This document shows, piece by piece, positions 1-8,543 of a DNA stretch of 64,000 nt. The stretch lies in assembly GCF_029953635.1 (NCBI RefSeq), contig NZ_CP124543.1, positions 248,001 through 312,000 on the forward strand, read 5' to 3'. The notes beneath the pieces were generated by a model. That model saw only the letters and a program-made list of their open reading frames with translations. It searched no databases and was not told the origin of the DNA. Within the stretch, counting starts at the first letter, position 1. Each line of letters begins with the position of its first letter. Origin of the DNA: Halotia branconii CENA392. GTDB lineage: Bacteria > Cyanobacteriota > Cyanobacteriia > Cyanobacteriales > Nostocaceae. A program made the translations under genes and the position numbers.

Positions 1-210
1 TTGAAAGTAAAGACGATTTTGAGAACGGACAATGTGAGAATTGAGACGAGGATGACGACACTGAACTTTATCTAGCGATTGTCTGAGAACTTCTTTGCTG
101 AGTGCGCCTTTAATGCGACTAATTGTCACTATATTCCAGGTTTTAGCTTGGCTATTTAAGGTTTCCATAGCTTGCTCAAGACGACCCAGCTTTCTGTTAT
201 GAATTATCAT
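1..210 (-). CDS. N-terminal part of a condensation/PapA-type acyltransferase (runs off the left edge)
   Basis: Seventy open codons from an ATG at 208-210 to the window edge, with no stop. The start lies 2 bp after the stop of the PfaD-like gene, so the two are probably translationally coupled. The N-terminus reads RKLGRLEQAMETLNS and continues with the alternating pattern typical of the first strands and helix of condensation-domain enzymes such as PapA5 or alcohol acyltransferases. The HHxxxD motif would lie beyond the edge and cannot be checked. In this operon an acyltransferase could esterify or release the finished polyketide chain; that role is inferred from position only. The heterocyst glycolipid locus may have a similar last gene, but I cannot confirm that here. 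Confidence 0.6.
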   Translation of the reverse strand, partial: MIIHNRKLGRLEQAMETLNSQAKTWNIVTISRIKGALSKEVLRQSLDKVQCRHPRLNSHIVRSQNRLYFQ

Positions 211-212
211 GA

Positions 213-1874
213 TTAGTTTTGAGATACTGGGAAATACTGATTGTAGTAATCAGAAATTTGTAGCCCTTGAATTTTCAAACTTTGAATGCGATATAAAAAT
301 GCTGCCCCAGTCAGAATGTGATAAGCAACATCAACAACTCGACGATTGTTTGGTTCTGATAAATAAGAACCTCTTACCCAGTCATTAAAACTACCTATTG
401 CTGGGCCGCACCAAATTTGATAATCAATTTCCCGACCTTTTTCACCAGAGTTAGACCAACGGGAAGATAATCCCAGATACCAACGAAAAATTAAAGCCAT
501 TTTCAGTTTAGAATTGTTGGCAGCTTTAATTAATTTATCAGGATTGCGTTTTGACAAATAATTAGCTGTTTCTTGCCATACAAACTCTAGACTATTTCGG
601 AAAACTTGTTTTTCTAACTTCTCTTTTTCTTGGCTAGGAATATCTTCTATTGAGTTATAAGTTTTATATAAATCAAATAGTTTTTGAGCGCGCAAAGGAA
701 AGAGAGTTCCTTTTTTTAATACTTGAAGTTTCACACCCATTTCAAACATATCTGCGGCTGGAGCCATCATCACATCAGCCATCTCGGCTTGAGCCAGTAA
801 TTGTTTAGTATATGTAGAAGTTCCGGCTTCAATGCAAGATTGATTAATTGAGCCAGTCATTACATAAGCAGCACCCATCATAAAAGCTGCTAAGGCTGAT
901 TGTGGTGTAGAAATTCCTCCTGCTACGCCTACTCTAATAGGCATTTCATAATTATATTGTGCTTGAATTTCATCGCGTAAAGCAATAATAGAAGGCAGTA
1001 AACAAACTAAAGGACGGTTATCTGTATGACCACCAGAATCGGCCTCGACGGTAACATCATCAGCCATTGGTACTTGTGCTGCTAGCTTTGCTTGCAACTG
1101 AGTAATTAGTCCTTGTTCTACAAGCTCTTTGAGGAATTTCTCTGGTGCTGGTTGCAGAAATTTAGTTGCTACTTCTCGACGAGAAACTTTAGCAATGACT
1201 TTGTTTTTGATTTCAATTTGATTGGCATCATTTAAACTTAAGCCAGCAACACGATAATAAACAATGTTGGCAGTTAAGTCTAAAAATGCTGAAGCTTCTA
1301 CAGTTCTGACTTGATATTTTAAGTATAAATCCACAGCCCGGCGTTCAATCGCCATATCATTAGGACTGTGAATTAAATTAAAAGCATAAGGGCCATGAGG
1401 TAAAGCTGATTGAATGCGATGAATTGCGGCTTCTATACGTTCTGGAGGTAAACCGCCAGCCCCAAAAGAACTTAAAATCTTTTCTTTACCTAAAGCAATT
1501 ACCATTTCTTCGGAAGCAATACCGCCAGCCATTGCCCCAGTCATATAAGCATATTTGACACCATGAAAGGAGAGAAAGTTTGCATCTCCTAACTGTTGAA
1601 TGCGGATAGGAGGAACAAATGTTAGTAGTTCTAACTGTGCCGTTGTGCTATTGTCCGCAGAAGATAAATAACCCTCGTTCGTTACACCAATTTTTCCGGC
1701 AACTTTGACGATGTAACAAGGTTTGTCTAAAACTAATAGTTTATCTTTAATAGCTGCTTGCTCAAAAGCTATATCATCTAAATTTCGTTGCCAAATATGG
1801 TTTTGATGATAGGTATAGCCAGAAAAGCTCAGATTATTAGTGCGTTGATGAATTACAGAATCTAGAGTTTGCAT
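213..1874 (-). CDS. PfaD-family enoyl reductase (flavin-dependent, nitronate-monooxygenase fold) of a PUFA/hgl-type synthase
   Basis: A 553-residue protein with the features of PfaD, the stand-alone trans-acting enoyl reductase of PUFA-type synthases. It has an N-terminal lead region, then a TIM-barrel related to 2-nitropropane dioxygenase. Visible marks are AYMTGAMAGGIASEEMV near residue 110, the VEADSGGHTDNRP flavin-site motif near 280, and RVGVAGGISTPQSALAAF followed by GAAYVMTGSINQS near 320-345. It reduces the enoyl intermediate on the ACPs with FMN and NAD(P)H. It lies 36 bp after the chain-length-factor gene on the same strand and directly before the acyltransferase at the left edge. 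Length and motifs fit the family well. By gene order it may correspond to hglC of the heterocyst glycolipid locus, which is a recollection and not a comparison. Confidence 0.9.
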   Translation of the reverse strand: MQTLDSVIHQRTNNLSFSGYTYHQNHIWQRNLDDIAFEQAAIKDKLLVLDKPCYIVKVAGKIGVTNEGYLSSADNSTTAQLELLTFVPPIRIQQLGDANFLSFHGVKYAYMTGAMAGGIASEEMVIALGKEKILSSFGAGGLPPERIEAAIHRIQSALPHGPYAFNLIHSPNDMAIERRAVDLYLKYQVRTVEASAFLDLTANIVYYRVAGLSLNDANQIEIKNKVIAKVSRREVATKFLQPAPEKFLKELVEQGLITQLQAKLAAQVPMADDVTVEADSGGHTDNRPLVCLLPSIIALRDEIQAQYNYEMPIRVGVAGGISTPQSALAAFMMGAAYVMTGSINQSCIEAGTSTYTKQLLAQAEMADVMMAPAADMFEMGVKLQVLKKGTLFPLRAQKLFDLYKTYNSIEDIPSQEKEKLEKQVFRNSLEFVWQETANYLSKRNPDKLIKAANNSKLKMALIFRWYLGLSSRWSNSGEKGREIDYQIWCGPAIGSFNDWVRGSYLSEPNNRRVVDVAYHILTGAAFLYRIQSLKIQGLQISDYYNQYFPVSQN

Positions 1875-1910
1875 AATGTTTTAGCTCGATAAACGGTAAT
1901 TTTCACCAAT

Positions 1911-4900
1911 TTATTGATTAAGCAAATTGTGAACAGCAGATAATTGTAAAAGAATAATTTCACTTAGTTGCTTGCTGGATTCTTGTCTAGCTTTTAAGAA
2001 AGCAACGTGAGCTTGATTAATGCGGGCATTATTAGCAATTAATTGATAATATTGAGACTTATTAAAGTCTGAAAGACTGACTGGATGATAAAAAGAGTTA
2101 AAGTCAGTTGTAGGATGAGGAGTCTGTGGAGGCATTTTGTTTTGAATTACAGTTGGTTCGGAAGATTTTAAATTTTTACTATTTTCCAGATATCTCTTGT
2201 GAATATTGACGGGGTTGTGAGAAGAGTTAATGGTTTTAAACTCTGGCAAATTCAGCATAGCTTGTTGTTCAAACTGGTCATCATGGTTAATTGTTTCAGA
2301 TGTCTTTTGAAATAATTGAATATTTTCGTCACTCAAGATGGTAGCTGTAATTGATTTACCACCTAAAGTAATCGTTTTGAGAGTTGTTGTATTTTGATTA
2401 ATTACTACTTTTTCCAGACTATAAAGTGGCGATAAGTCCAAATCGACGCGATGGCTAACAAGTTTTGCTAAGGCTTTAATCATAGAAGTATGATCATCTA
2501 TACCCCTACGATTTAGCGAGACTGTGAGATGTTCTTTATTTTCGAGAATTTTATCAATCCATCGAGAACAAACACTCCCAGCACCAGTTTCAATAAATAT
2601 TCTCGCTCCATCATCGTAGACACGATTAACTAGGCGGGGAAAATCTAATTGTTGAGATAAACCTGTAGCAATACTACGAGCGATCGCACCATCATTGAGT
2701 ATAATAGGTTGATATTCAGCAGCAGAATAAAACGCAATATCTCTAATATTTTGAGTCGGTAAAGTGTTAAGTTTTACTAATTCTTCGTATTGCGATCGCA
2801 TTGCTTCACAATGAATAACATGATCGAAAGGAGCCGGGAAAGCATTGCAACCTAAACTATTAATTAATCGCTGACAAGCTGTTATTTCACCAGCAATTAA
2901 AACTTCTTCTGAGGTATTTATTTGAGTTAAATAAACACGGTTTTCATGTTGAAGATATTCTCTGACTTGGGATGGACTGGTCATCAAAACATAATTACCC
3001 CAAAAATTCTGCTCTGAAGATGTTTTTGGTAAACCCCAATATTCACGCACGGCATTTTTTTGACCAGATAACTTATCTCCAAATAAAGGAGATGAATTAA
3101 AACTATTACTTCCACCCTCAAAGTTACTCCAAACTCCTTGGGCAACCATCATACTTGTTTCACCCAAACTATAGCCAAACACATATTTAGGTTTGATGTG
3201 AAAATCATCTCGAATGATTTTTGTAATTAGTCGAGAATAGGCTATTTCTACTTCAAACATTGCCAGAGAATCATCTAGCAATTGTTTTTCCAGAGTTTCT
3301 AATTGCCTAGCTGACAACTTATTTAAGCTTCTAGGATAAATTAGTTGATGAATTTTGGTCGCACGGTTAGCAAGATTACTAAATATCGTGTCATCGTAGA
3401 CTTGAGGAAATAACCGCAAGAGATTTTTACCAATGCCGAGATAAGAATTGACGGCTGCTGGATAAACGTAAGCGATCGCTTTCTCTTTTCCTAATGGATT
3501 TGCTGTAAAATAACTGCCAACAGGCGTTTGCCAATCTGTACCTCGCTCAAAAGCAATGTTGACACCTTTACGAGCAGATGCGATTTCTTTAAGTAATTCT
3601 TTCTGGTTGCGTCCTGTAATTACTAAGGCGTACTTAGCTTGGAAATGTTGTTTAAAAGGAGCAAAAATCAGGCTAGCAGTAATTGATAAATTAGAACTAT
3701 TTTCAATAATTTTTTGCAGATGCTCCAATTCTTCTAATAAAACTGAGCGTTCATCTGCTGCTATGGGAAGCAGATAAAAAGGCATTTGCTCTAAATACTG
3801 ACTGCTGTACTTTTGTGGCTCTGATGCTTCTGACAAGATGACATGAGCATAAGTACCATCACATCCGATACCATTGACTGCGGCAACTCTAGTTTTACCA
3901 TCTGTGCCGAGAAACCAAGGTCTAGATTCCGTGGGTACATAAAAAGGGCTATCCTGCCAAATTTGCGGTGTTTTAACACCAGACCAGTTGGGTGTGCCAG
4001 GAATGTATTTGTGATAAACACACAAAGCTGTTTTGATGAGGCTAGCCATTCCAGAGGCTACATGAGTATGACCAATATTGGCCTTGACGCTGCCAATCGC
4101 ACAATACAAATCATTGCCCACAGCAGGATAAGCTTGCATTAATCCGGCGATTTCGGCTGCATCTTCCTGAGGAACACCACTACCGCAGACTTCCAGATAT
4201 TTCACTTGGGTAGGTTGAATCCCAGCTATTTGGAAAGCTTGGTTACAGACTTCAGCAGTAGCAGAGACTGACCCTAAATTAACAGCATCAACAACTGCAT
4301 AGATGCGATCGCTGTTTGCTTTTGCAGTATGATGACGCTTGAGAACAATTGCACCAGCACCCTCACCAACTGTCCAGCCGTTGGCTTTTTGGTCATAACT
4401 TAAGGTGTTAGCACCAGTGTTAATTTTTGACCATTGGTTTCGCAATAAGATATTTTCTACGCCACCGGCTAAATCGACAGCACCAACAACAACTGCGTCT
4501 GCTTCTCCAGAAATTAATAGCATTTGTGCTACTTCTAAGGCTTTGAAGGCGGAAGTTTCTACCGCAGTCATGGTGAATGCTGGTCCACTGAAATTCCATA
4601 AAGAGGAAATTCGGCTAGCCATGATATTGGCGATGTAACTGAGATATTCACCGACATCTACTTGATGGTGAACACTATCTTTAACGATGGTTTCCAGTTG
4701 AGTGGTTTTATCGGCAGATAATGGAATTTTTGCATTATTCAAACCATCTTTAATCTGCCAAGATAAGTTCCATCGTTGTTGTAGTTTGTGGACAGATAAC
4801 TCTGTCTCCGCAGCAATAATTACAGCGACGTTTTTGCCTTTGGAAATGTTGGCATCTTTGAGGGCGCGGTCTACTACTTTTAGTAATAATAGTTGTTGGG

Positions 4901-5189
4901 GATTGAGTTTTTCTACTTCGTTGGGCGGGATTTTGTAAGCTAAGGTATCAATATCAAAATCTTTGATGTAAGCTCCTATTGGTGGTTTGCCTTCTGATAA
5001 ACCGTATTGTTTGAGTAGGTCTTCTTGTTGTTCTATGCCATACCATCTTTGAGGCGGTAGGGGAATAAAATGCTGTTTGCCTTCATAAATACTGCGTTCA
5101 AGGGTATCTAGGTCTTGGCATTCGCCAAAAAAGGCATCCATGCCGATGATAGCGATTTTGTTAGAGGTGTTGTTTTGGGGTTTTAACAT
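1911..5189 (-). CDS. Chain-length factor (inactive ketosynthase) fused to an acyltransferase, PUFA/hgl-type
   Basis: 1092 residues. The first ~470 form a ketosynthase fold whose catalytic residues are replaced: the Cys position reads TAVETSAF with Glu211 instead of Cys, and the HGTGT position reads EVCGSGVP with Cys335 instead of His. The second His motif (GSVKANIGHTHVASG) is kept. This is the pattern of a chain-length factor, which dimerises with an active KS. Residues ~560-890 form an acyltransferase with the nucleophile elbow GYSLGE (Ser674), while the usual GQGSQ loop near its start is degenerate (PAAVNSYLG). The remaining C-terminus is low-complexity, then a short helical tail. It follows the KS gene by 115 bp and should act with that KS. 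By order it resembles hglD; PfaC/PfaB carry the equivalent domains in PUFA synthases. Confidence 0.88.
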   Translation of the reverse strand: MLKPQNNTSNKIAIIGMDAFFGECQDLDTLERSIYEGKQHFIPLPPQRWYGIEQQEDLLKQYGLSEGKPPIGAYIKDFDIDTLAYKIPPNEVEKLNPQQLLLLKVVDRALKDANISKGKNVAVIIAAETELSVHKLQQRWNLSWQIKDGLNNAKIPLSADKTTQLETIVKDSVHHQVDVGEYLSYIANIMASRISSLWNFSGPAFTMTAVETSAFKALEVAQMLLISGEADAVVVGAVDLAGGVENILLRNQWSKINTGANTLSYDQKANGWTVGEGAGAIVLKRHHTAKANSDRIYAVVDAVNLGSVSATAEVCNQAFQIAGIQPTQVKYLEVCGSGVPQEDAAEIAGLMQAYPAVGNDLYCAIGSVKANIGHTHVASGMASLIKTALCVYHKYIPGTPNWSGVKTPQIWQDSPFYVPTESRPWFLGTDGKTRVAAVNGIGCDGTYAHVILSEASEPQKYSSQYLEQMPFYLLPIAADERSVLLEELEHLQKIIENSSNLSITASLIFAPFKQHFQAKYALVITGRNQKELLKEIASARKGVNIAFERGTDWQTPVGSYFTANPLGKEKAIAYVYPAAVNSYLGIGKNLLRLFPQVYDDTIFSNLANRATKIHQLIYPRSLNKLSARQLETLEKQLLDDSLAMFEVEIAYSRLITKIIRDDFHIKPKYVFGYSLGETSMMVAQGVWSNFEGGSNSFNSSPLFGDKLSGQKNAVREYWGLPKTSSEQNFWGNYVLMTSPSQVREYLQHENRVYLTQINTSEEVLIAGEITACQRLINSLGCNAFPAPFDHVIHCEAMRSQYEELVKLNTLPTQNIRDIAFYSAAEYQPIILNDGAIARSIATGLSQQLDFPRLVNRVYDDGARIFIETGAGSVCSRWIDKILENKEHLTVSLNRRGIDDHTSMIKALAKLVSHRVDLDLSPLYSLEKVVINQNTTTLKTITLGGKSITATILSDENIQLFQKTSETINHDDQFEQQAMLNLPEFKTINSSHNPVNIHKRYLENSKNLKSSEPTVIQNKMPPQTPHPTTDFNSFYHPVSLSDFNKSQYYQLIANNARINQAHVAFLKARQESSKQLSEIILLQLSAVHNLLNQ

Positions 5190-5218
5190 TATGAATAAAG
5201 TGGGAGGGATGGATTTAT

Positions 5219-5274
5219 CTCACGCATTCGCCGCTAGGCGTTCCGCTTGCGGTAGGCGCAAAGGCGCAAAGAAG
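5219..5274. repeat. Dispersed Nostoc-type repeat in the KS / chain-length-factor spacer
   Basis: The spacer holds a CTCACGCATTCGCCGC start and a GGCGCAAAGGCGCAAAG end. The second part belongs to the CGCAAAGGCGCAAAG family also present at about 47.4, 50.9 and 63.6 kb. No promoter or terminator is evident. Confidence 0.6.
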
Positions 5275-5304
5275 AAATACACAGTTTCACGCTTAATCCT
5301 TTGT

Positions 5305-6660
5305 TTAATTTTCTTGTTCTAGAATTAGGTGGGAGTTTGTACCACCGAAGCCAAAGGCGCTTAATGCTGCGTATTTCTTTGTCTTAGTGTTTGGCCAAGG
5401 GGTTGCAGTTGTGACAATGTTTTGAGGAAAGATGGGATTATTTTCAGAAGCTAAAGGTTGAGTTACGTTAATAGTTGGTGGAATTACGTCATGAGACATG
5501 CTGCAAATCGCTTTAGTCAAGCTGACCATTCCCGCAGCAACGAGTAAATGACCTACATTAGCTTTGACAGAACCTACTAAGGGTGCTGCTTGATGTTGAC
5601 CAAAAAAGGTTTCTATCGAGTTAAATTCTGTGGTATCTCCTAATAAAGTGCCGGTTGCATGACACTCCATGTAATCGATAGTTTGAGGAGAAATTTGCGC
5701 TTCGGTATAAGCTCGTTCAAATGCTACAATTTGTCCTTGAGAATTAGGGCTGAGTAAGTGCTTACCTTTACCATCATTAGAAAGCCCATTACCACAAATT
5801 GTAGCTAAAATTTTATCGCCATCTCTAACAGCATCATTATATCTTTTTAGCATAACCATTCCTATGCCTTCAGATGTAATTAATCCTCGTGATTTTTGAT
5901 CTAAAGGACAACTAGTATCATCTTCGGGATATCCTTGAATGCCAGAAAATAACATTCGCAAAAATAACGGATCTGCACAACTAATTGCTCCAGCTAACAT
6001 CAAGTCAGCTTTACCAGATTGTAGGTAATGAGATGCTAGTTTAATTGCATAAAATGATGAGGAACAGGCAGCATCTATACAAAAGTGAGTACTAGATAAA
6101 GCAAAGGCTTGAGCAATTAAAGCTGCTGGAAAGCCAGAAATCATCGCATTATGTGGAGATATATTTGCTGATGTTAATAAGTCAGCTAAGTGGAAGTTTT
6201 GATTTTGTAAAAGTTTTGCGATCGCACCATCTATTATTCGCCGATAAATAGGTGATAATAATTGATTAGATAACTTTGTGGGTAAAGATAAAGTTCCCAA
6301 AATCAGCCCACATTTAGATAAAACAGATTGCTTTTCCCAATAACCACTTTGTACAATTGCTTGTTTGGCTGCATAAAGTGACCATTTAAAAGTATCATCT
6401 AAACTTTCTACAAAATCTGATGGTAGATTATATTCACTAGCATCAAATTGAAAGTTACGGATCAATCCTCCTTTAAGAGAATAAATTTTCTCTGGTTGTC
6501 CTTTGACTGAATTATAAAAAGTCATGGGATCTACTCCCATCTCTTCAGCAGTCACAAATGATGTTGAATCTTTTTGCTCAGTTAGATTCTGCCAAAATTG
6601 TTGAGGATTGTGAGCATCAGGAAACAAACATGATAATCCGATAATAGCTATTTTTTCCAT
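5305..6660 (-). CDS. Stand-alone beta-ketoacyl synthase (active KS) of the PUFA/hgl-type synthase
   Basis: 451 residues forming one complete type I-like ketosynthase. The N-terminus MEKIAIIGLSCLFPDA is typical, the nucleophile is Cys199 in IDAACSSSFYA, and the two histidines are in CHATGTLLGD and KANVGHLLVAAG. The C-terminal FGFGGTNSHLILE is intact, so the domain is whole. All three catalytic positions are present, unlike the next protein, which has the CLF pattern; the two probably form the KS-CLF pair. It is preceded by the KR-DH gene (54 bp gap). In heterocyst glycolipid loci a separate KS gene in this position may be hglG; I am not sure of that symbol. Confidence 0.9.
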   Translation of the reverse strand: MEKIAIIGLSCLFPDAHNPQQFWQNLTEQKDSTSFVTAEEMGVDPMTFYNSVKGQPEKIYSLKGGLIRNFQFDASEYNLPSDFVESLDDTFKWSLYAAKQAIVQSGYWEKQSVLSKCGLILGTLSLPTKLSNQLLSPIYRRIIDGAIAKLLQNQNFHLADLLTSANISPHNAMISGFPAALIAQAFALSSTHFCIDAACSSSFYAIKLASHYLQSGKADLMLAGAISCADPLFLRMLFSGIQGYPEDDTSCPLDQKSRGLITSEGIGMVMLKRYNDAVRDGDKILATICGNGLSNDGKGKHLLSPNSQGQIVAFERAYTEAQISPQTIDYMECHATGTLLGDTTEFNSIETFFGQHQAAPLVGSVKANVGHLLVAAGMVSLTKAICSMSHDVIPPTINVTQPLASENNPIFPQNIVTTATPWPNTKTKKYAALSAFGFGGTNSHLILEQEN

Positions 6661-6714
6661 TGCGGAAATCCTTATAAGCTAATATTAATTGACAAATCAG
6701 TAACTTGAAATTAA

Positions 6715-8448
6715 TTATTTACGCTTGATTAGTTGTGTTGGTACAATAACTGCTTTGGCTCCTAAAATGCGTAAGTATATTTGTCCTTGACGATTATGAA
6801 TCATGAAATCAGCAGTTACACTACTTTCTGTTTTTCTTTTAATTTCACAAGAAACATAAAAAGGTTCATTGCATGGCATAGCTGCGAACTGTTCTGATAA
6901 TGTTAACTCTCCAGGTAAACAAACCGTTTGATGAAAATGACTTAACCAAATCCATAAAGATTGTGTACTTAAGTCAGTTGTATAAGGATTGCACCATCTC
7001 ACAGGAAACTGTCCTTGTTGTTTATCTGTGATTTTTTGCCAAAAACACTCAACAGTAATTTTTTGGGAGCTAATATTTAAAACTCTAGTAATTTGTTGAA
7101 ATGCTGTCCCATGAAATAAGGACAAATCTCCATTTTGATAAAAATCTTTACCAATCGTAGTGATGATATGATCTTCTGTGAAGTTTGCTGATTCGTAAAT
7201 GGGAGGTTCTGGTATTTCTTGTACCAGTTTTATCAGTGATTTAAAATGAAAATGAGTTTTTCCGGTGGAGGTTTTACTCAGGATGGTAGTTTGAAAATCG
7301 ATAGATGCAGAAGCAGTTTTAGAAGTTTCTTGTAATTCTAGAATGTATTCCTCAGCCAGACTTTCATTAAAAGGAATCCCTTTCAAAATTTTGAAATCTT
7401 GACATGTTAAAAATTTATAACCTGGATAACGTTCTTCACAGGCATTAATCATCCAGGACATGGCACAGGTAGCTGGTAAAACTGCTGATTCAGCAATCAC
7501 ATGATCAAGTAAAAATGGATTCTCTTTTAATGTCAGCCGGCGACGAATCTGATAGCTTCTTAGTTCTAAATCAAAGGTTACAGGAGGTGGATTCATGGGA
7601 TTGCCAATTACTACTTGTGTAGTTGCATCCGTTACCGAATGCATTTCATTAACTAACATTTGTGTCCCACCCTCCACAGGAATAATTTTAATTCCCCGTT
7701 CGGTAAAAGCTTTTTTGAGTTCCGATGTCATCATCCCACTATCCCATGCTCCCCAATTGATGGCGACTACATGACATTGAGGATGATATTGTTTAATTAA
7801 ATGGGCTGATTTGTTGAGAATTTCATTAGCGATCGCGTAATCAGATTGTCCAATATTTCCATAAAAACCTGTGACTGAAGAAAACAAAACTAAATGCTGA
7901 ATTTGATTCAGATTGACGCAAGATAAAAGATTTTCTAATCCCTGTACTTTAGCAGCATAAACCTTTTCAAAATCCTGTTCTGTTTTCTTTTCAATCAATT
8001 TATCAGCTAAATTTCCAGCGCCGTGGATAATTCCTGTAATCGGGCCTGTGCGTTTGACAGCAGCAGTAAGTTTCTCTTGTAAAGCTAACTTATCTGTGAC
8101 ATCAACACTAATATATTCAGCTTGTGCGCCTATTTTTTGAATCGCCGCTAGAGTTTTTTTGATTTCCCGACTAGCAGCAATTTGGTGATATATCTTCTGC
8201 ACACTCATCGGTGTAGGCTTCTCACCTTGGGTAAGCAGATTTTCCATGATACGTTTTTTTAATGCCGATTCTTCTAAACAATCATCAGCAAAATCTGGCT
8301 CGGTTTCTAAAATTTCTGAACGACCAAGCAGGATAAACTTACAAGGTTGGTGTTGTGCTAATTTAATGGTGCATTCCGCCGTAATTCCTTTAGCACCACC
8401 ACTGACAACAAAAACCGATGAGGGATTAATCTGAGTTAGTGTAGTCAT
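6715..8448 (-). CDS. Catalytic half of a ketoreductase fused to a hot-dog dehydratase domain
   Basis: 577 residues. Residues 10-290 are the catalytic Rossmann subdomain of a PKS ketoreductase: NADPH loop SGGAKGIT at 16-23, then SSVTGFYGNIG and the active-site set Ser190/191, Tyr204 (SDYAIANE) and Asn208. Residues ~310-570 look like a PUFA-type dehydratase with His316 and Pro325 in DHVIAESAVLP; the Gly normally four residues after the His is Glu. A second signature, LFHGTAFQQITRVL, lies near residue 440. There is no N-terminal structural subdomain, which a modular KR needs; that half sits at the end of the upstream protein, across a 95-bp spacer. The two proteins probably assemble into one KR. 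By order it resembles hglF. Confidence 0.85.
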   Translation of the reverse strand: MTTLTQINPSSVFVVSGGAKGITAECTIKLAQHQPCKFILLGRSEILETEPDFADDCLEESALKKRIMENLLTQGEKPTPMSVQKIYHQIAASREIKKTLAAIQKIGAQAEYISVDVTDKLALQEKLTAAVKRTGPITGIIHGAGNLADKLIEKKTEQDFEKVYAAKVQGLENLLSCVNLNQIQHLVLFSSVTGFYGNIGQSDYAIANEILNKSAHLIKQYHPQCHVVAINWGAWDSGMMTSELKKAFTERGIKIIPVEGGTQMLVNEMHSVTDATTQVVIGNPMNPPPVTFDLELRSYQIRRRLTLKENPFLLDHVIAESAVLPATCAMSWMINACEERYPGYKFLTCQDFKILKGIPFNESLAEEYILELQETSKTASASIDFQTTILSKTSTGKTHFHFKSLIKLVQEIPEPPIYESANFTEDHIITTIGKDFYQNGDLSLFHGTAFQQITRVLNISSQKITVECFWQKITDKQQGQFPVRWCNPYTTDLSTQSLWIWLSHFHQTVCLPGELTLSEQFAAMPCNEPFYVSCEIKRKTESSVTADFMIHNRQGQIYLRILGAKAVIVPTQLIKRK

Positions 8449-8476
8449 ATTTATGAAGGATCAGTTAAAATTCCTC

Positions 8477-8542
8477 CTTTGTGTCTTTGTGCCTTGGTGG
8501 TTCAAAAATCCTTTTCTACCACAAAGACACGAAGACACAAAG
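8477..8542. repeat. Long hairpin of a dispersed repeat at the ketoreductase split
   Basis: Two 26-nt arms (8477-8502 and 8517-8542) form an imperfect inverted repeat around a 14-nt loop. The arms begin CTTTGTGTCTT and end in TGGTGGTT or TGTGGTA on their own strands. It fills most of the spacer between the two halves of the ketoreductase and belongs to the family of CACAAAGACACAAAG-like repeats seen elsewhere in the window. Confidence 0.75.
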
Positions 8543-8543
8543 A

